DNA of 64,000 nt, from NCBI RefSeq assembly GCF_002934445.1, contig NZ_PTJE01000009.1, positions 1 to 64,000 on the forward strand, given 5' to 3'. Of this stretch, positions 1 to 8,527 are shown piece after piece. This DNA is from Nonlabens xylanidelens. GTDB lineage: Bacteria; Bacteroidota; Bacteroidia; Flavobacteriales; Flavobacteriaceae. A model generated the notes under the pieces. That model was given only the letters and a program-made list of their open reading frames with translations, was not told where the DNA came from and ran no database searches. The number at the start of each line of letters is the position of its first letter. Position 1 is the stretch's first letter. Made by a program: the position numbers and the translations under genes.

Positions 1-120
1 GCAAATTATCCGGGACTAAGGCGAGGAGCCATTGAAACTCAAGATACTCAAAAGCTCCTTTCCTTAGACAAGGAAAGGTGGGCAAAATGAGCGGTAGCGA
101 GTTTTGGTCGGAAAGGATCG
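1..120. repeat. Two-part dispersed repeat, copy 1 (order A then B)
   Basis: Part A (about 3-63) and part B (about 70-120) both recur near 5.1-5.3 kb. A includes the string GGGACTAAGGCGAGGAGC, and its second copy has the same 61-bp length. B includes GCGGTAGCGAGTTTTGGTCGG and differs from its second copy at only a few bases. Between and within them is a perfect 9-bp hairpin (57-65 pairing with 70-78, loop AGAC). The copy may continue left of the window. No long coding frame is present. A 20-codon frame from 88 reads SGSEFWSER, and that frame is kept in the other copy, but I do not call a gene. Confidence 0.75.
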
Positions 121-192
121 ACGCGATGTTTGAAATGAATCATAAACCATAAAGAAGAAAAGAGCTATTTTTAAATCCTGAAACCAATTAAT

Positions 193-609
193 ATGAAACC
201 TCTTTTCAAGAATATAATAGCCGTTATCGCTGGCTGGCTAACAGGTAGTGCCGTAAACATGGGCTTCATTACTTTAGGTCACAGCATCTACCCTATAGAA
301 GGTTTAGATCCTAACGACATGGAGGCTTTTGCACAAGTTATGCCTACTCTAGATGCTCAATATTTTACATTTCCATTTCTAGCACACGCACTAGGCACGC
401 TGGTAGGTGCTATCATTGCAGCACTTATCGCGGCAAATCATAAAATGAAATTTGCTCTAGCCATTGGTGTTTTGTTCTTATTGGGTGGTATTGCCATAAA
501 CATTATGTTGCCTGGACCGCTATGGTTTACTGCGCTAGATATAATAATTGCTTACATTCCTATGGCATTTATAGGTGGCAAAATAGCTTTAAGTTTTACT
601 AAAAATTAA
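193..609 (+). CDS. Hypothetical four-helix membrane protein
   Basis: The product is 138 residues and mostly hydrophobic, with likely membrane segments near residues 5-25, 60-82, 85-107 and 112-134. A short outward or inward loop rich in Asp/Glu/Pro (about 30-50) separates the first two. I recognise no enzyme motif. Small proteins of this style are common in Flavobacteriaceae, usually annotated only as membrane proteins. It starts at ATG and follows a repeat-filled spacer, so it probably has its own promoter. The next gene is convergent. Function is unknown; a real gene is very likely from its composition and length. Confidence 0.8.
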   Translation: MKPLFKNIIAVIAGWLTGSAVNMGFITLGHSIYPIEGLDPNDMEAFAQVMPTLDAQYFTFPFLAHALGTLVGAIIAALIAANHKMKFALAIGVLFLLGGIAINIMLPGPLWFTALDIIIAYIPMAFIGGKIALSFTKN

Positions 610-647
610 TAACACAACTCTTATGAAGAAAAGGATGGTTGTGATCT

Positions 648-663
648 CGCTTTCGCGAAAGCG
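648..663. repeat. 16-bp palindrome CGCTTTCGCGAAAGCG
   Basis: This is a perfect copy in the spacer between two convergent genes. Flanks are GATCT on the left and GAATC on the right, matching the flanks of the other intergenic copies. Confidence 0.95.
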
Positions 664-708
664 GAATCTAAAAAACTCTTTTAAATCTGTAAAATCTAAT
701 TACTTAGA

Positions 709-1299
709 TCAAGCAAATTTTTCTTTCAACTTAGAAATATTACAAGCCAATTTAGGAGTAAACTGTGACTGTGCATAATGGGTATAGAAATGATGATTTT
801 CTAGAAAGGACAGATTTAAATCTAACCATTCTTTATCTGTAAAATCTAAAGACATCGTGTGCTGCCACTCTGCACGTAAACTGCTGTTTAAATCCATAAA
901 ATTTACACTACCTAAATGACTTAAATCAGAATCACACATGATTTTTTCTAGGTGATTTTGAGGAGTCTGCGGTAGTTTAGTCACTTTAATTAAATTCTTT
1001 ATGGTAAGGATTTTATCTTCTGGATAATCATGCTTTTTGAGAAATCTCTCGGCAAATGTGCAACTCAACTCTTCGTGACCTTCTATAGTTATCGCGTTAC
1101 CTGTATCATGAAAATAGGCAGCAATAATCAGTAACTCTCTAGAGGTGTTATCCATTTCTTCTTGCTGTGCAATTAGAGAGCAAGCAAGAGCGACATTGCG
1201 AGTATGCAACCAGTTATGAAAAGAATAGTTTTTACAATGACTATTCTCGATAAGGTTTTTACAATACTCTTTTACTATTTCAATTAATTGATCATTCAT
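709..1299 (-). CDS. HD-domain metal-dependent phosphohydrolase
   Basis: The 196-residue protein carries an HD-superfamily metal site. His28 and His32 lie in HNWLH, the His-Asp pair is at about 64-65 in YFHDTG, a further His is near 75, and an Asp sits in CDSDLSHLG near 123-125. HD proteins usually hydrolyse phosphate esters of nucleotides or signalling nucleotides; the substrate here cannot be read from the sequence. There is no signal peptide or membrane segment, so it is probably cytosolic. It stands alone, convergent with the small membrane protein gene and divergent from meaB. Related flavobacterial proteins are sometimes linked to nucleotide-signalling defence, but nothing around it supports that here. 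Confidence 0.85.
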   Translation of the reverse strand: MNDQLIEIVKEYCKNLIENSHCKNYSFHNWLHTRNVALACSLIAQQEEMDNTSRELLIIAAYFHDTGNAITIEGHEELSCTFAERFLKKHDYPEDKILTIKNLIKVTKLPQTPQNHLEKIMCDSDLSHLGSVNFMDLNSSLRAEWQHTMSLDFTDKEWLDLNLSFLENHHFYTHYAQSQFTPKLACNISKLKEKFA

Positions 1300-1490
1300 A
1301 AAAATGTACTTTATAAATTGGCCTCATCAATTATGAATAATAAGACCACAATTTTAACGGCCGTTAAAGTCATATATTATTTAAAATGGTGGATTTTATC
1401 GTAAGAATTTACGCTGTAATATTCAAGTGCCTATAAGTATTGTATAGAAATTTTAAAGTGCGTCATTTAATTTTATAACTTCACTTAAAT

Positions 1491-2537
1491 TTGTTAATCA
1501 ATCAGCCTTTAAACACCACCGACTTGTCTCAAAATCCTCATATCAATCCTAATTTAAAACGTAAGAAAGAAGCGGTAAATGTGAATCGCCTTTTTAACGA
1601 CCTACATTCAGGACAGGTAAGCGCATTGAGTCGTGCGATAACTCTAGTGGAGAGTACAGCTGGTAGTGATTCCGCTTTCGCGAAAGCAATAATTAAGCAA
1701 GCTCTACCCTACTCAGGAAACTCCTTTAGATTAGGAATTACCGGTGTGCCAGGTGTGGGAAAATCTACCTTTATAGAATCGCTAGGAAGACAGCTCATAG
1801 AACACGGCAAGAAAGTAGCCGTGCTCGCCATAGATCCATCCAGTAACATCTCACGAGGCAGTATTCTAGGCGATAAAACTAGAATGGAAGAACTGGTTAA
1901 AAGTGACCAAGCCTTTATCAGACCGAGTCCAGCCGGTACCACATTAGGCGGCGTGGCACGCAAAACACGTGAGGCGATCATCTTATGTGAGGCCGCAGGA
2001 TACGACTTTATCATAGTAGAAACCGTAGGTGTAGGACAAAGCGAGACCGCAGTCCACTCCATGACCGATTTCTTTTTACTCCTAAAACTGGCAGGCGCTG
2101 GAGACGACTTACAAGGCATCAAACGCGGCATCATGGAAATGGCAGACGCCATAATCATCAACAAAGCCGATGGCGATAACCAACTAGCCGCAAAACACGC
2201 TAGACGCGAATTCAAAAATGCGGTACATTTAATGCCTAGCAAAGATCACGGCTGGCCTACACAAGTATTGACTTGTAGTGGTTTAAATAGCGTTGGAATA
2301 ACAGAAGTCATAGAAGAAATCAACAACTACAAAGCACACGCAACCGATAACCAAAGCTTTACCAAAAAACGCAACGCACAAGAACTCTACTGGTTCCATC
2401 AGACCATAGAAGACGCCATTAAAACCAACTTCTACAACCAACCAGAAGTGATCGCAAAACTAGTAGTTCTAGAAAAAGAGGTTTTGAATAAAGTGAAAAG
2501 TCCTTTTGATGCTGCTGGAGAATTGCTGGAAATTTAG
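1491..2537 (+). CDS. meaB: Methylmalonyl-CoA mutase-associated GTPase MeaB/ArgK
   Basis: This is a G3E-family P-loop GTPase that loads and protects adenosylcobalamin-dependent methylmalonyl-CoA mutase. The Walker A loop GVPGVGKST is at about 85-93, followed by DPSS and GDKTRM, then ETVGVGQSE and NKADGD for guanine recognition. The 348-residue length fits the family. The start chosen is TTG at 1491, because INPNLKRKK just after it resembles flavobacterial relatives and no ATG is available. The mutase genes are not in this window. A copy of the 16-bp palindrome encodes SAFAKA at residues 61-66. By eye, the segment aligns with E. coli ArgK without a gap, so the palindrome replaced sequence and was not inserted. 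Confidence 0.95.
   Translation: MLINQPLNTTDLSQNPHINPNLKRKKEAVNVNRLFNDLHSGQVSALSRAITLVESTAGSDSAFAKAIIKQALPYSGNSFRLGITGVPGVGKSTFIESLGRQLIEHGKKVAVLAIDPSSNISRGSILGDKTRMEELVKSDQAFIRPSPAGTTLGGVARKTREAIILCEAAGYDFIIVETVGVGQSETAVHSMTDFFLLLKLAGAGDDLQGIKRGIMEMADAIIINKADGDNQLAAKHARREFKNAVHLMPSKDHGWPTQVLTCSGLNSVGITEVIEEINNYKAHATDNQSFTKKRNAQELYWFHQTIEDAIKTNFYNQPEVIAKLVVLEKEVLNKVKSPFDAAGELLEI
1673..1687. repeat. Palindrome copy inside meaB (15 of 16 bases)
   Basis: CGCTTTCGCGAAAGC lies in frame and encodes AFAKA. The last G of the 16-mer is replaced by A. Confidence 0.9.
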
Positions 2538-2639
2538 AATCGCATATTACTTTTAGGAAAACCAGATTACGCGTAAAAACCATTCTCAAATACTACCTAC
2601 CTTTGATATGTAAAAATAATAACCTAAACATTTAACTAA

Positions 2640-3098
2640 ATGGTAATAGATATACGTGCAGCTCTAGAAACAGAAATTGAAACTCTATTAAGTTTTGAAG
2701 AAGGAATTATAGTCGCTGAAAGACCCTATGATAATACATTAAAGGAAGGAGAGATTCATTATTATAACCTTATAGAACTTATAAAAAGTAATGATGCTGA
2801 AGTATTAGTGGCAACCGTTAATGACGAAATAGTAGGTTCTGGTTATGCTAAAATTCTAAAAGGCCAACCTTACCAAAAACACAGTGAATATGCTTATTTA
2901 GGTTTTATGTATGTAAAGCCTGAATTTCGCAATCAAGGTGTTAATCAAAAAGTGGTAAAACAACTTATTGAATGGGCTAAAGATAGAAACCTGACAGAAG
3001 TACGTTTAGAAGTCTATGATGAAAACTCCATAGCAAAAAACGCATATCTTAAAGCAGGCTTTAAACCTAACTTAGTCGAAATGCGTGTAGAAATATAA
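2640..3098 (+). CDS. GNAT family N-acetyltransferase
   Basis: The 152-residue protein has the GNAT fold pattern. A beta-strand with YLGFMYVKPEFR leads into the acetyl-CoA pyrophosphate-binding turn RNQGVNQK (about 97-104), followed by a helix. Near the C terminus, LEVYDENSIAKNAYLKAGF is the usual motif B region. It transfers an acetyl group from acetyl-CoA to an amine; the acceptor is unknown. It starts at ATG after a TACCTTTG hexamer-like -7 element (2598-2605), so it is probably its own transcription unit. It is followed closely by the M1 peptidase gene. Confidence 0.9.
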   Translation: MVIDIRAALETEIETLLSFEEGIIVAERPYDNTLKEGEIHYYNLIELIKSNDAEVLVATVNDEIVGSGYAKILKGQPYQKHSEYAYLGFMYVKPEFRNQGVNQKVVKQLIEWAKDRNLTEVRLEVYDENSIAKNAYLKAGFKPNLVEMRVEI

Positions 3099-3151
3099 AA
3101 GAAACAACTAACTCTTCTTTCCTTAATTTAGTCGTTATAAAATCACTTCAA

Positions 3152-5014
3152 ATGAAAAACCTTTTCCTACTAGCCATAATAAGTATATCTATTCTCACCA
3201 GCTGTCAAGATAAAAAACAATCCATAGAAGTCATCAAGGAAGCAAAAACCTATCTAGAAGAATCCCATTCCTACGCACAACCTAATGATGCGGTAATTAC
3301 TCATCTAGATTTAGACATCAATGTAGATTTTGAGACGCAAGTTATTAGTGGTACCGCTACTTATGATATTGTAAATAACGGTAGTGAGCAAATCATTCTA
3401 GACAGTAAATTCTTAGAAATTGAAAGTGTTACTCAAAATGGTGAAGAAACTGAGTTTGAATTAGGTGATTTTGATGAATCATTAGGGCAACCGTTAACCG
3501 TTGTTATTAAAGAAGACACTAAACAAATTGCTGTCACCTACTCTACCACGGCAAAAACAGAAGCCTTACAATGGCTCAACGCTCAACAAACAGCAGATAA
3601 GACGAATCCGTTTTTATTCACACAAGGACAAGCGATTTTAACTAGAACGTGGATACCTATTCAGGACAGTCCGCAAATACGTATTACTTATGATGCGACT
3701 GTAAAAGTTCCTAAAGAACTTATGGCAGTTATGAGTGCTGAGAATCCTAAGGAGAAAATAGCAGATGGCGTTTACAAATTCAAAATGGAACAACCTATTC
3801 CGGCATACCTCATCGCTCTTGCCGTTGGTGATATTGAATACAAAGCGATAAGCAAACGTACTGGTGTTTATGCGGAGAAATCCATGCTAGACAAAGTACA
3901 CGAAGAGTTTTCTGATATGGAAAAAATGGTTGTTGCAGCAGAGAATTTATACGGTGCTTATGATTGGGAACAGTTTGATGTGATCGTGTTGCCACCTAGT
4001 TTTCCTTTCGGTGGTATGGAAAATCCGCGATTGACCTTTGCGACTCCTACGGTTATTGCAGGCGATAAAAGTTTGACATCGCTGGTGGCGCATGAGTTGG
4101 CGCATTCGTGGTCCGGTAATTTGGTGACCAACGCCACTTGGAACGACTTCTGGCTCAATGAAGGTTTTACCGTTTATTTTGAAACTAGAATTATGGAAGC
4201 GCTTTACGGTAAGGACCGAGCTAATATGCTTGCATTAATAGGTCGTCAAGATCTTGAAGATGAGTTAGAAGCATTGAGCGAGTCACCTAATGACACAAAG
4301 TTAAAACTAGATCTAAAAGGCCGCAATCCAGATGATGGTATGAACAGCATCGCTTATGATAAAGGGTATTTATTTTTAAGAACTTTAGAAGAAAAAGTAG
4401 GCCGTGAAAAAATGGATGCATTCTTAAAAGCATATTTTAAGAAAAATGCATTCTCCACTACAAATACAGAAGACTTTATCACCTACCTCAACGAAAATTT
4501 ACTGGAGAAAAACAACGTTACTTTCAATACTGAGGAATGGATTTACCAGCCTGGTGTGCCAGAAAATGCAGCAATCATAGAGTCTGATGCGTTTTCTAAT
4601 GTAGAAATTACACTAGAGCAGTTCTTAGAAACAAATAAAATAGACACTGCCGTAACACAAAACTGGACACCACAAGAATGGGTGCATTTTGTACGCAATT
4701 TTCCTCCAGGAATAACTTTAGAGCAAATGAAACAACTGGACGACACCTTTGATTTTACCAACTCTAGCAATTCATATATCAGTATGGTATGGTTTGAACA
4801 GTCTATTTTAAACGGTTATGATGGTAATAAAGTTGATTCTAAAATTTCAGAATTCTTGAATACAGTAGGAAGACGTTGGTATGTTACTACTCTTTTTAAC
4901 GCTTTCGCGAAAGCGGACAGAATAGACGAAGCCCTAGAAATTTACAAAACCGCTAGAGGCAACTATCACAGTGTGACCGCAAATACAGTTGATGAGATGT
5001 TGGGGTACAAATAG
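3152..5014 (+). CDS. M1 family aminopeptidase, lipoprotein (LTA4-hydrolase type)
   Basis: This zinc aminopeptidase of the M1 family is probably anchored in the outer membrane or periplasm. Residues 1-18 form a lipoprotein signal ending in ILTSC. The exopeptidase motif GGMEN is at about 287-291, and the zinc ligands HELAH (314-318) and the Glu of LNEGF (about 337) are intact. The C-terminal helical third resembles the leukotriene-A4-hydrolase C-terminal domain, and the 620-residue length matches that branch. It likely releases N-terminal residues from imported peptides. A palindrome copy encodes AFAKA near residues 584-588 in the helical domain. Confidence 0.93.
   Translation: MKNLFLLAIISISILTSCQDKKQSIEVIKEAKTYLEESHSYAQPNDAVITHLDLDINVDFETQVISGTATYDIVNNGSEQIILDSKFLEIESVTQNGEETEFELGDFDESLGQPLTVVIKEDTKQIAVTYSTTAKTEALQWLNAQQTADKTNPFLFTQGQAILTRTWIPIQDSPQIRITYDATVKVPKELMAVMSAENPKEKIADGVYKFKMEQPIPAYLIALAVGDIEYKAISKRTGVYAEKSMLDKVHEEFSDMEKMVVAAENLYGAYDWEQFDVIVLPPSFPFGGMENPRLTFATPTVIAGDKSLTSLVAHELAHSWSGNLVTNATWNDFWLNEGFTVYFETRIMEALYGKDRANMLALIGRQDLEDELEALSESPNDTKLKLDLKGRNPDDGMNSIAYDKGYLFLRTLEEKVGREKMDAFLKAYFKKNAFSTTNTEDFITYLNENLLEKNNVTFNTEEWIYQPGVPENAAIIESDAFSNVEITLEQFLETNKIDTAVTQNWTPQEWVHFVRNFPPGITLEQMKQLDDTFDFTNSSNSYISMVWFEQSILNGYDGNKVDSKISEFLNTVGRRWYVTTLFNAFAKADRIDEALEIYKTARGNYHSVTANTVDEMLGYK
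4900..4915. repeat. Palindrome copy inside the M1 peptidase gene
   Basis: A perfect CGCTTTCGCGAAAGCG, read in the frame that gives NAFAKADR within the C-terminal helical domain. Confidence 0.95.
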
Positions 5015-5061
5015 TTCATTTCCAAATTCACTATTTATTCTAACAGCTCATTTTCTAATTT

Positions 5062-5297
5062 AAGGAAAGGAGGACAAAACAAGCGGTAGCGAGTTTTGGT
5101 CGGATAGGTTGATATGGTGTTGGTAATTAAATCTAAGCTTTTCTTTATACAAGCATCCTTCAACCACTCCTGATTGCATCACGGCTGCTGCCGCGAGGCC
5201 AATCTGTCCTCGCACATCCCAGAAATTTGCTCAAGTAAATTATCAGGGACTAAGGCGAGGAGCATCTGGTATTCTTGATACTTATAAGATCCTTTCC
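5062..5297. repeat. Two-part dispersed repeat, copy 2 (order B then A)
   Basis: Part B (5062-5112) and part A (5237-5297) match the copy at the left edge of the window, but in the opposite order and separated by about 125 bp. The A copies have the same length. The interval holds a hairpin, GCGAGG/CCTCGC, near 5193-5213, and is richer in G+C than the surroundings. The 395-bp spacer from 5015 to 5409 contains this repeat and otherwise nothing I can identify. It may carry the promoter of the downstream flavoenzyme gene. Confidence 0.75.
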
Positions 5298-5409
5298 ATA
5301 GGTGAGAAAAGAACTCAATTCATAGAATACGTTAAATATTGGTTCATAATTAATTTTTAAAGTATCTTTTATCATTCTTAAATCGCATTGATCATTTAAA
5401 ATAAAAAGC

Positions 5410-7710
5410 ATGTCAGTTTCCATACAAGATCCCTTATTACCATTCTTACCTTTATTATATATCGCCTGGGCTGATGGTGTTCTGGAAGAGACCGAAATAA
5501 ATTTTATCAATAAAAAGATTAATGAGAACAAAACCATAAAACCAGAAACCAAAGATATGGTTTGTAAATGGTTGAATCCTCAAAATCCACCATCTGCTAG
5601 AGTACTGGCTTATTGGAAAAACTACATAAAACAAAATGCAGATCTTTTAAATCCATCTGAAAAATCAGATTTATTTTCCATTGGTGCACAACTTGCAAAG
5701 AAGGAAGACACAGAGGATTGGGTAAATGATGAAACTAAAGAATCGCTCCATTTAATAGAAGATTATCTGGGAATAGTAAGTCGTGAAGCACTGCGATCTG
5801 TTTATGAAAACGATCCTGTCACCTCAACATACTTACCTACAGAAAACTTATCTGAAAAGGCATATTCTAAACCTTTAAAAGCTCTTTTACAACATGGTTA
5901 TCCGGACATTAAATCTAGAGTCCAAAGTATTCTTGACCCTCATAAAGAAGCTATAGAAAGTTATGACGACGATTTAAAAACGCGCAAAGAAAAAGTACTA
6001 AAATGGTGTAAAGAACTAGCAAACGCAGGTTTAGGAAACCTAGCCTATCCGCCAGCTTATGGTGGATCTGGTTCTATGCCAAAATACGCTGCTGTTTTTG
6101 AAGAGGTATCTAAGTATGATTTGAGTCTAACAATCAAGTTTGGAGTTCATTTTGGATTATTCGGTGGTAGTGTAGAATCTTTAGGTACTAAAATCCATCA
6201 TGATAAGTATTTAAAAGATATAGGTACGATGGCATTACCAGGTTGTTTTGCCATGACTGAAATGCACCATGGTAGTAATGTAAAAGCATTACAGACCACA
6301 GCTATTTATCAACCAGATGATAAGACCTTTATCATTAATACTCCATCACAATACGATAGAAAAACATACATAGGTAATGCTGGCATGCATGCTCAAATGG
6401 CAACCGTGTTTGCTCAACTTATAGTGAATGAAGAAGAGCACGGTATTCATGCCTTTTTAGTGCCTATTAGAGATAGTAAAGGAAATACCTTAGATAATAT
6501 TACAATAGGTGATAATGGTCATAAGATGGGATTAAATGGTGTGGATAATGGTACATTACATTTCAACTCTGTAAAAATTCCAAAAGAAAATTTGCTGAAT
6601 AAATTTGGTGATGTGGACGAAGACGGTAAATACAACAGCCCTATAAGCAGTTCTTCAAAACGTTTCTTTACCATGCTAGGAACTCTAGTGGGTGGTAGAC
6701 TTTGTGTCCCTATTGCAGGACAATCTGCTGCAAAAAAAGCTTTGAATATGGCTGTTTATTTTGCACTAGAACGCAAACAATTCGGACCACCAGGGAAAGA
6801 AGAGCAATCTGTTATGGATTATCCTACACATCAAAAGAAATTGATGCCGTTAATTGCAAATGTCTTTGCTTATGACTTTGCTCATGATTTCTTATTAAAT
6901 GATTATTCAAATAATAAAGAAGCAGATAGCCAGCAAGTAGAAGCACTTGCAGCAGGATTAAAAGCACTGAGCACATGGAACACTACAGAAACTATACAGA
7001 TATGTAGAGAATCTTGTGGAGGAAAAGGCTATTTAAGTGAAATGTATTTTGATCTACTTAAAGCAGATACAGACATATTTACCACATTTGAAGGAGATAA
7101 TACCGTGTTGTTACAACTAACAGCTAAAAGTCGTTTGACCTATTTTAAAAAGCAATTTGGTAAAATGGACTGGTGGGATACTCTCAAATATATATCTAGT
7201 ATTGCTTCCACTAATTTGAGTGAGTTGAATCCTCTCGTGACTAGAGACACGTCTGAAGATCATTTATTAAGCGACGATTTTCAGATCGATGCCTTTACGT
7301 ATCGAGAAGAATTCTCATTACGCACACTTGCTATGCGATTAAATAAGAAAATTAAAAATGGAATGGATAGTTATGACGCCTTCCTAGATGTTCAAGTACA
7401 TTTAATTGATATGGCGAGCGCCTATATAGATCGAGTTGTTCTAGAACGATTTATTGTTACTATCGATGAACAAAAGGACGATAGTGTTAAAGAAGTACTC
7501 ACATCACTTAAAAACCTATATGCTTTACACCTAATTGAGAAAAATAAAGGCTGGTACTTAGAACATGATTACATATCAGGATCAAAGTCGTTGGCCATAA
7601 ATAAGCTTGTTGCAAAGCTTTGTAAAGAGTTAAAAGAAGAAAGTCAGCAGTTAGTAGATGCCTTTGATATACCTAGACACATGACAAAAACAGCTTTGAA
7701 GTTTTATTAA
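5410..7710 (+). CDS. Acyl-CoA oxidase/dehydrogenase-like flavoenzyme with TerB-like N-terminus
   Basis: The 766-residue protein has two parts. Residues 1 to about 120 are helical and include YIAWADGVLEETEI, reminiscent of TerB-like helices. The rest follows the acyl-CoA oxidase plan: GCFAMTEMHHGSNV (about 278-291) binds flavin and substrate, KTYIGNAG follows, and FEGDN (about 560-564) supplies the expected catalytic Glu. These motifs are closer to eukaryotic-type ACOX than to short acyl-CoA dehydrogenases. It probably carries out the first, alpha-beta desaturating step of fatty-acid oxidation. Whether oxygen or an electron-transfer flavoprotein takes the electrons cannot be told here. No other beta-oxidation gene is adjacent. 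Confidence 0.88.
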   Translation: MSVSIQDPLLPFLPLLYIAWADGVLEETEINFINKKINENKTIKPETKDMVCKWLNPQNPPSARVLAYWKNYIKQNADLLNPSEKSDLFSIGAQLAKKEDTEDWVNDETKESLHLIEDYLGIVSREALRSVYENDPVTSTYLPTENLSEKAYSKPLKALLQHGYPDIKSRVQSILDPHKEAIESYDDDLKTRKEKVLKWCKELANAGLGNLAYPPAYGGSGSMPKYAAVFEEVSKYDLSLTIKFGVHFGLFGGSVESLGTKIHHDKYLKDIGTMALPGCFAMTEMHHGSNVKALQTTAIYQPDDKTFIINTPSQYDRKTYIGNAGMHAQMATVFAQLIVNEEEHGIHAFLVPIRDSKGNTLDNITIGDNGHKMGLNGVDNGTLHFNSVKIPKENLLNKFGDVDEDGKYNSPISSSSKRFFTMLGTLVGGRLCVPIAGQSAAKKALNMAVYFALERKQFGPPGKEEQSVMDYPTHQKKLMPLIANVFAYDFAHDFLLNDYSNNKEADSQQVEALAAGLKALSTWNTTETIQICRESCGGKGYLSEMYFDLLKADTDIFTTFEGDNTVLLQLTAKSRLTYFKKQFGKMDWWDTLKYISSIASTNLSELNPLVTRDTSEDHLLSDDFQIDAFTYREEFSLRTLAMRLNKKIKNGMDSYDAFLDVQVHLIDMASAYIDRVVLERFIVTIDEQKDDSVKEVLTSLKNLYALHLIEKNKGWYLEHDYISGSKSLAINKLVAKLCKELKEESQQLVDAFDIPRHMTKTALKFY

Positions 7711-7721
7711 AATCTAAAAAT

Positions 7722-7768
7722 CCATCTTTAAAAACGAGATTCAAATCCTGTTTTTAAAGATGGTTTTT
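7722..7768 (+). terminator. Rho-independent terminator after the acyl-CoA oxidase-like gene
   Basis: A 14-bp inverted repeat (7722-7735 with 7750-7763) is followed by five T on the plus strand. An A-run on its left side could let it also serve the convergent SCO1 gene. Confidence 0.8.
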
Positions 7769-7786
7769 ATAATCAAAATAATATTA

Positions 7787-8527
7787 TTATTCGTTTTGCA
7801 ACGTCTTTACATCTGCTATAAGATGGTTTATAGATGTGGTATTTAGACCATTATAAATACCTCGTATATGTCGGTTTTTATCTACTAGAATAAAGTTCTC
7901 TGTATGTAAAAAATCATCATTACTTTTTATTTCTCCCAGATCTTCTTCTACAAAGTATTCATTTCTTCCTAGATTATAAATGACTTCTTTATCACCAGTA
8001 ACAAGATGCCATTTATTAGGATTCACCTTTTTTCTTTCCGCATATTTTTGTAAAACCTCTGGCGTATCAAAATCTGGAGTTACAGAATGAGAAAGTAACA
8101 TGACATCTTCACTTTGTAAAAACTCCTCTTGAATAAGAGTCATATTTTCGGCCATTTTAGGACATATACCTGGACATACTGTAAAAAAGAAATCTGTGAT
8201 ATAGATTTTATTATCAAAGGTCTTATTAGTAACGATTTCCCCATTTTGATTAGTCAACTCAAAATCAGGAATTTTATGAAAATCTTTTAGAGAATCGCTA
8301 TCACTAGAAAACCATTGTGGAGTAAAACTAGCCTCACCATAATATGGCAGTGCCTCTACTCTACTTTCATTTTTTTGTATTCTTAATGTCGTTGTTTTTT
8401 CAGGTTCTGTTTTACAACTAGAAATAAATAAAACACTACAAAGTATCAGACACCACAGACTGGTTCTCGAGGTTAAAGCAAAGAGTTGCTCTTTTAAGAC
8501 CAAAGATTCTGCCATTTTTTGCTTCAT
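7787..8527 (-). CDS. SCO1/SenC family copper/redox lipoprotein
   Basis: This is a thioredoxin-fold protein of the SCO family, which delivers copper or controls thiol redox state during cytochrome oxidase assembly. The copper-binding CPGIC is in FFTVCPGICPKM and the distal His is in DFLHTENF. A lipoprotein-type signal ends in LFISSC, so it faces the periplasm. The start is uncertain. ATG at 8527 (MKQKMAES) or 8515 gives a plausible n-region, while an in-frame ATG at 8587 gives a long, non-signal-like leader. With either preferred start the gene overlaps the end of the upstream MORN gene by 80-92 bp. It follows YHYH and MORN genes on the same strand, suggesting co-transcription. Confidence 0.88.
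   Translation of the reverse strand: MKQKMAESLVLKEQLFALTSRTSLWCLILCSVLFISSCKTEPEKTTTLRIQKNESRVEALPYYGEASFTPQWFSSDSDSLKDFHKIPDFELTNQNGEIVTNKTFDNKIYITDFFFTVCPGICPKMAENMTLIQEEFLQSEDVMLLSHSVTPDFDTPEVLQKYAERKKVNPNKWHLVTGDKEVIYNLGRNEYFVEEDLGEIKSNDDFLHTENFILVDKNRHIRGIYNGLNTTSINHLIADVKTLQNE

Noticed and set aside
88-150. 20-codon peptide within repeat part B
   Set aside because: The SGSEFWS frame is kept in both copies, but the C-terminal ends differ and no start is shared; called only as a repeat.
709-1299. HD protein as a nucleotide-signalling defence effector
   Set aside because: No cyclase, membrane effector or defence gene is adjacent; the HD site alone does not show it.
1709-2242. 177-codon open frame opposite meaB
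   Set aside because: It is the antisense shadow of a strongly conserved GTPase gene and has no independent motif or start context.
5250-5552. 100-codon minus-strand frame over the start of the acyl-CoA oxidase-like gene
   Set aside because: It overlaps the repeat and the real gene's start on the opposite strand and has no family features.
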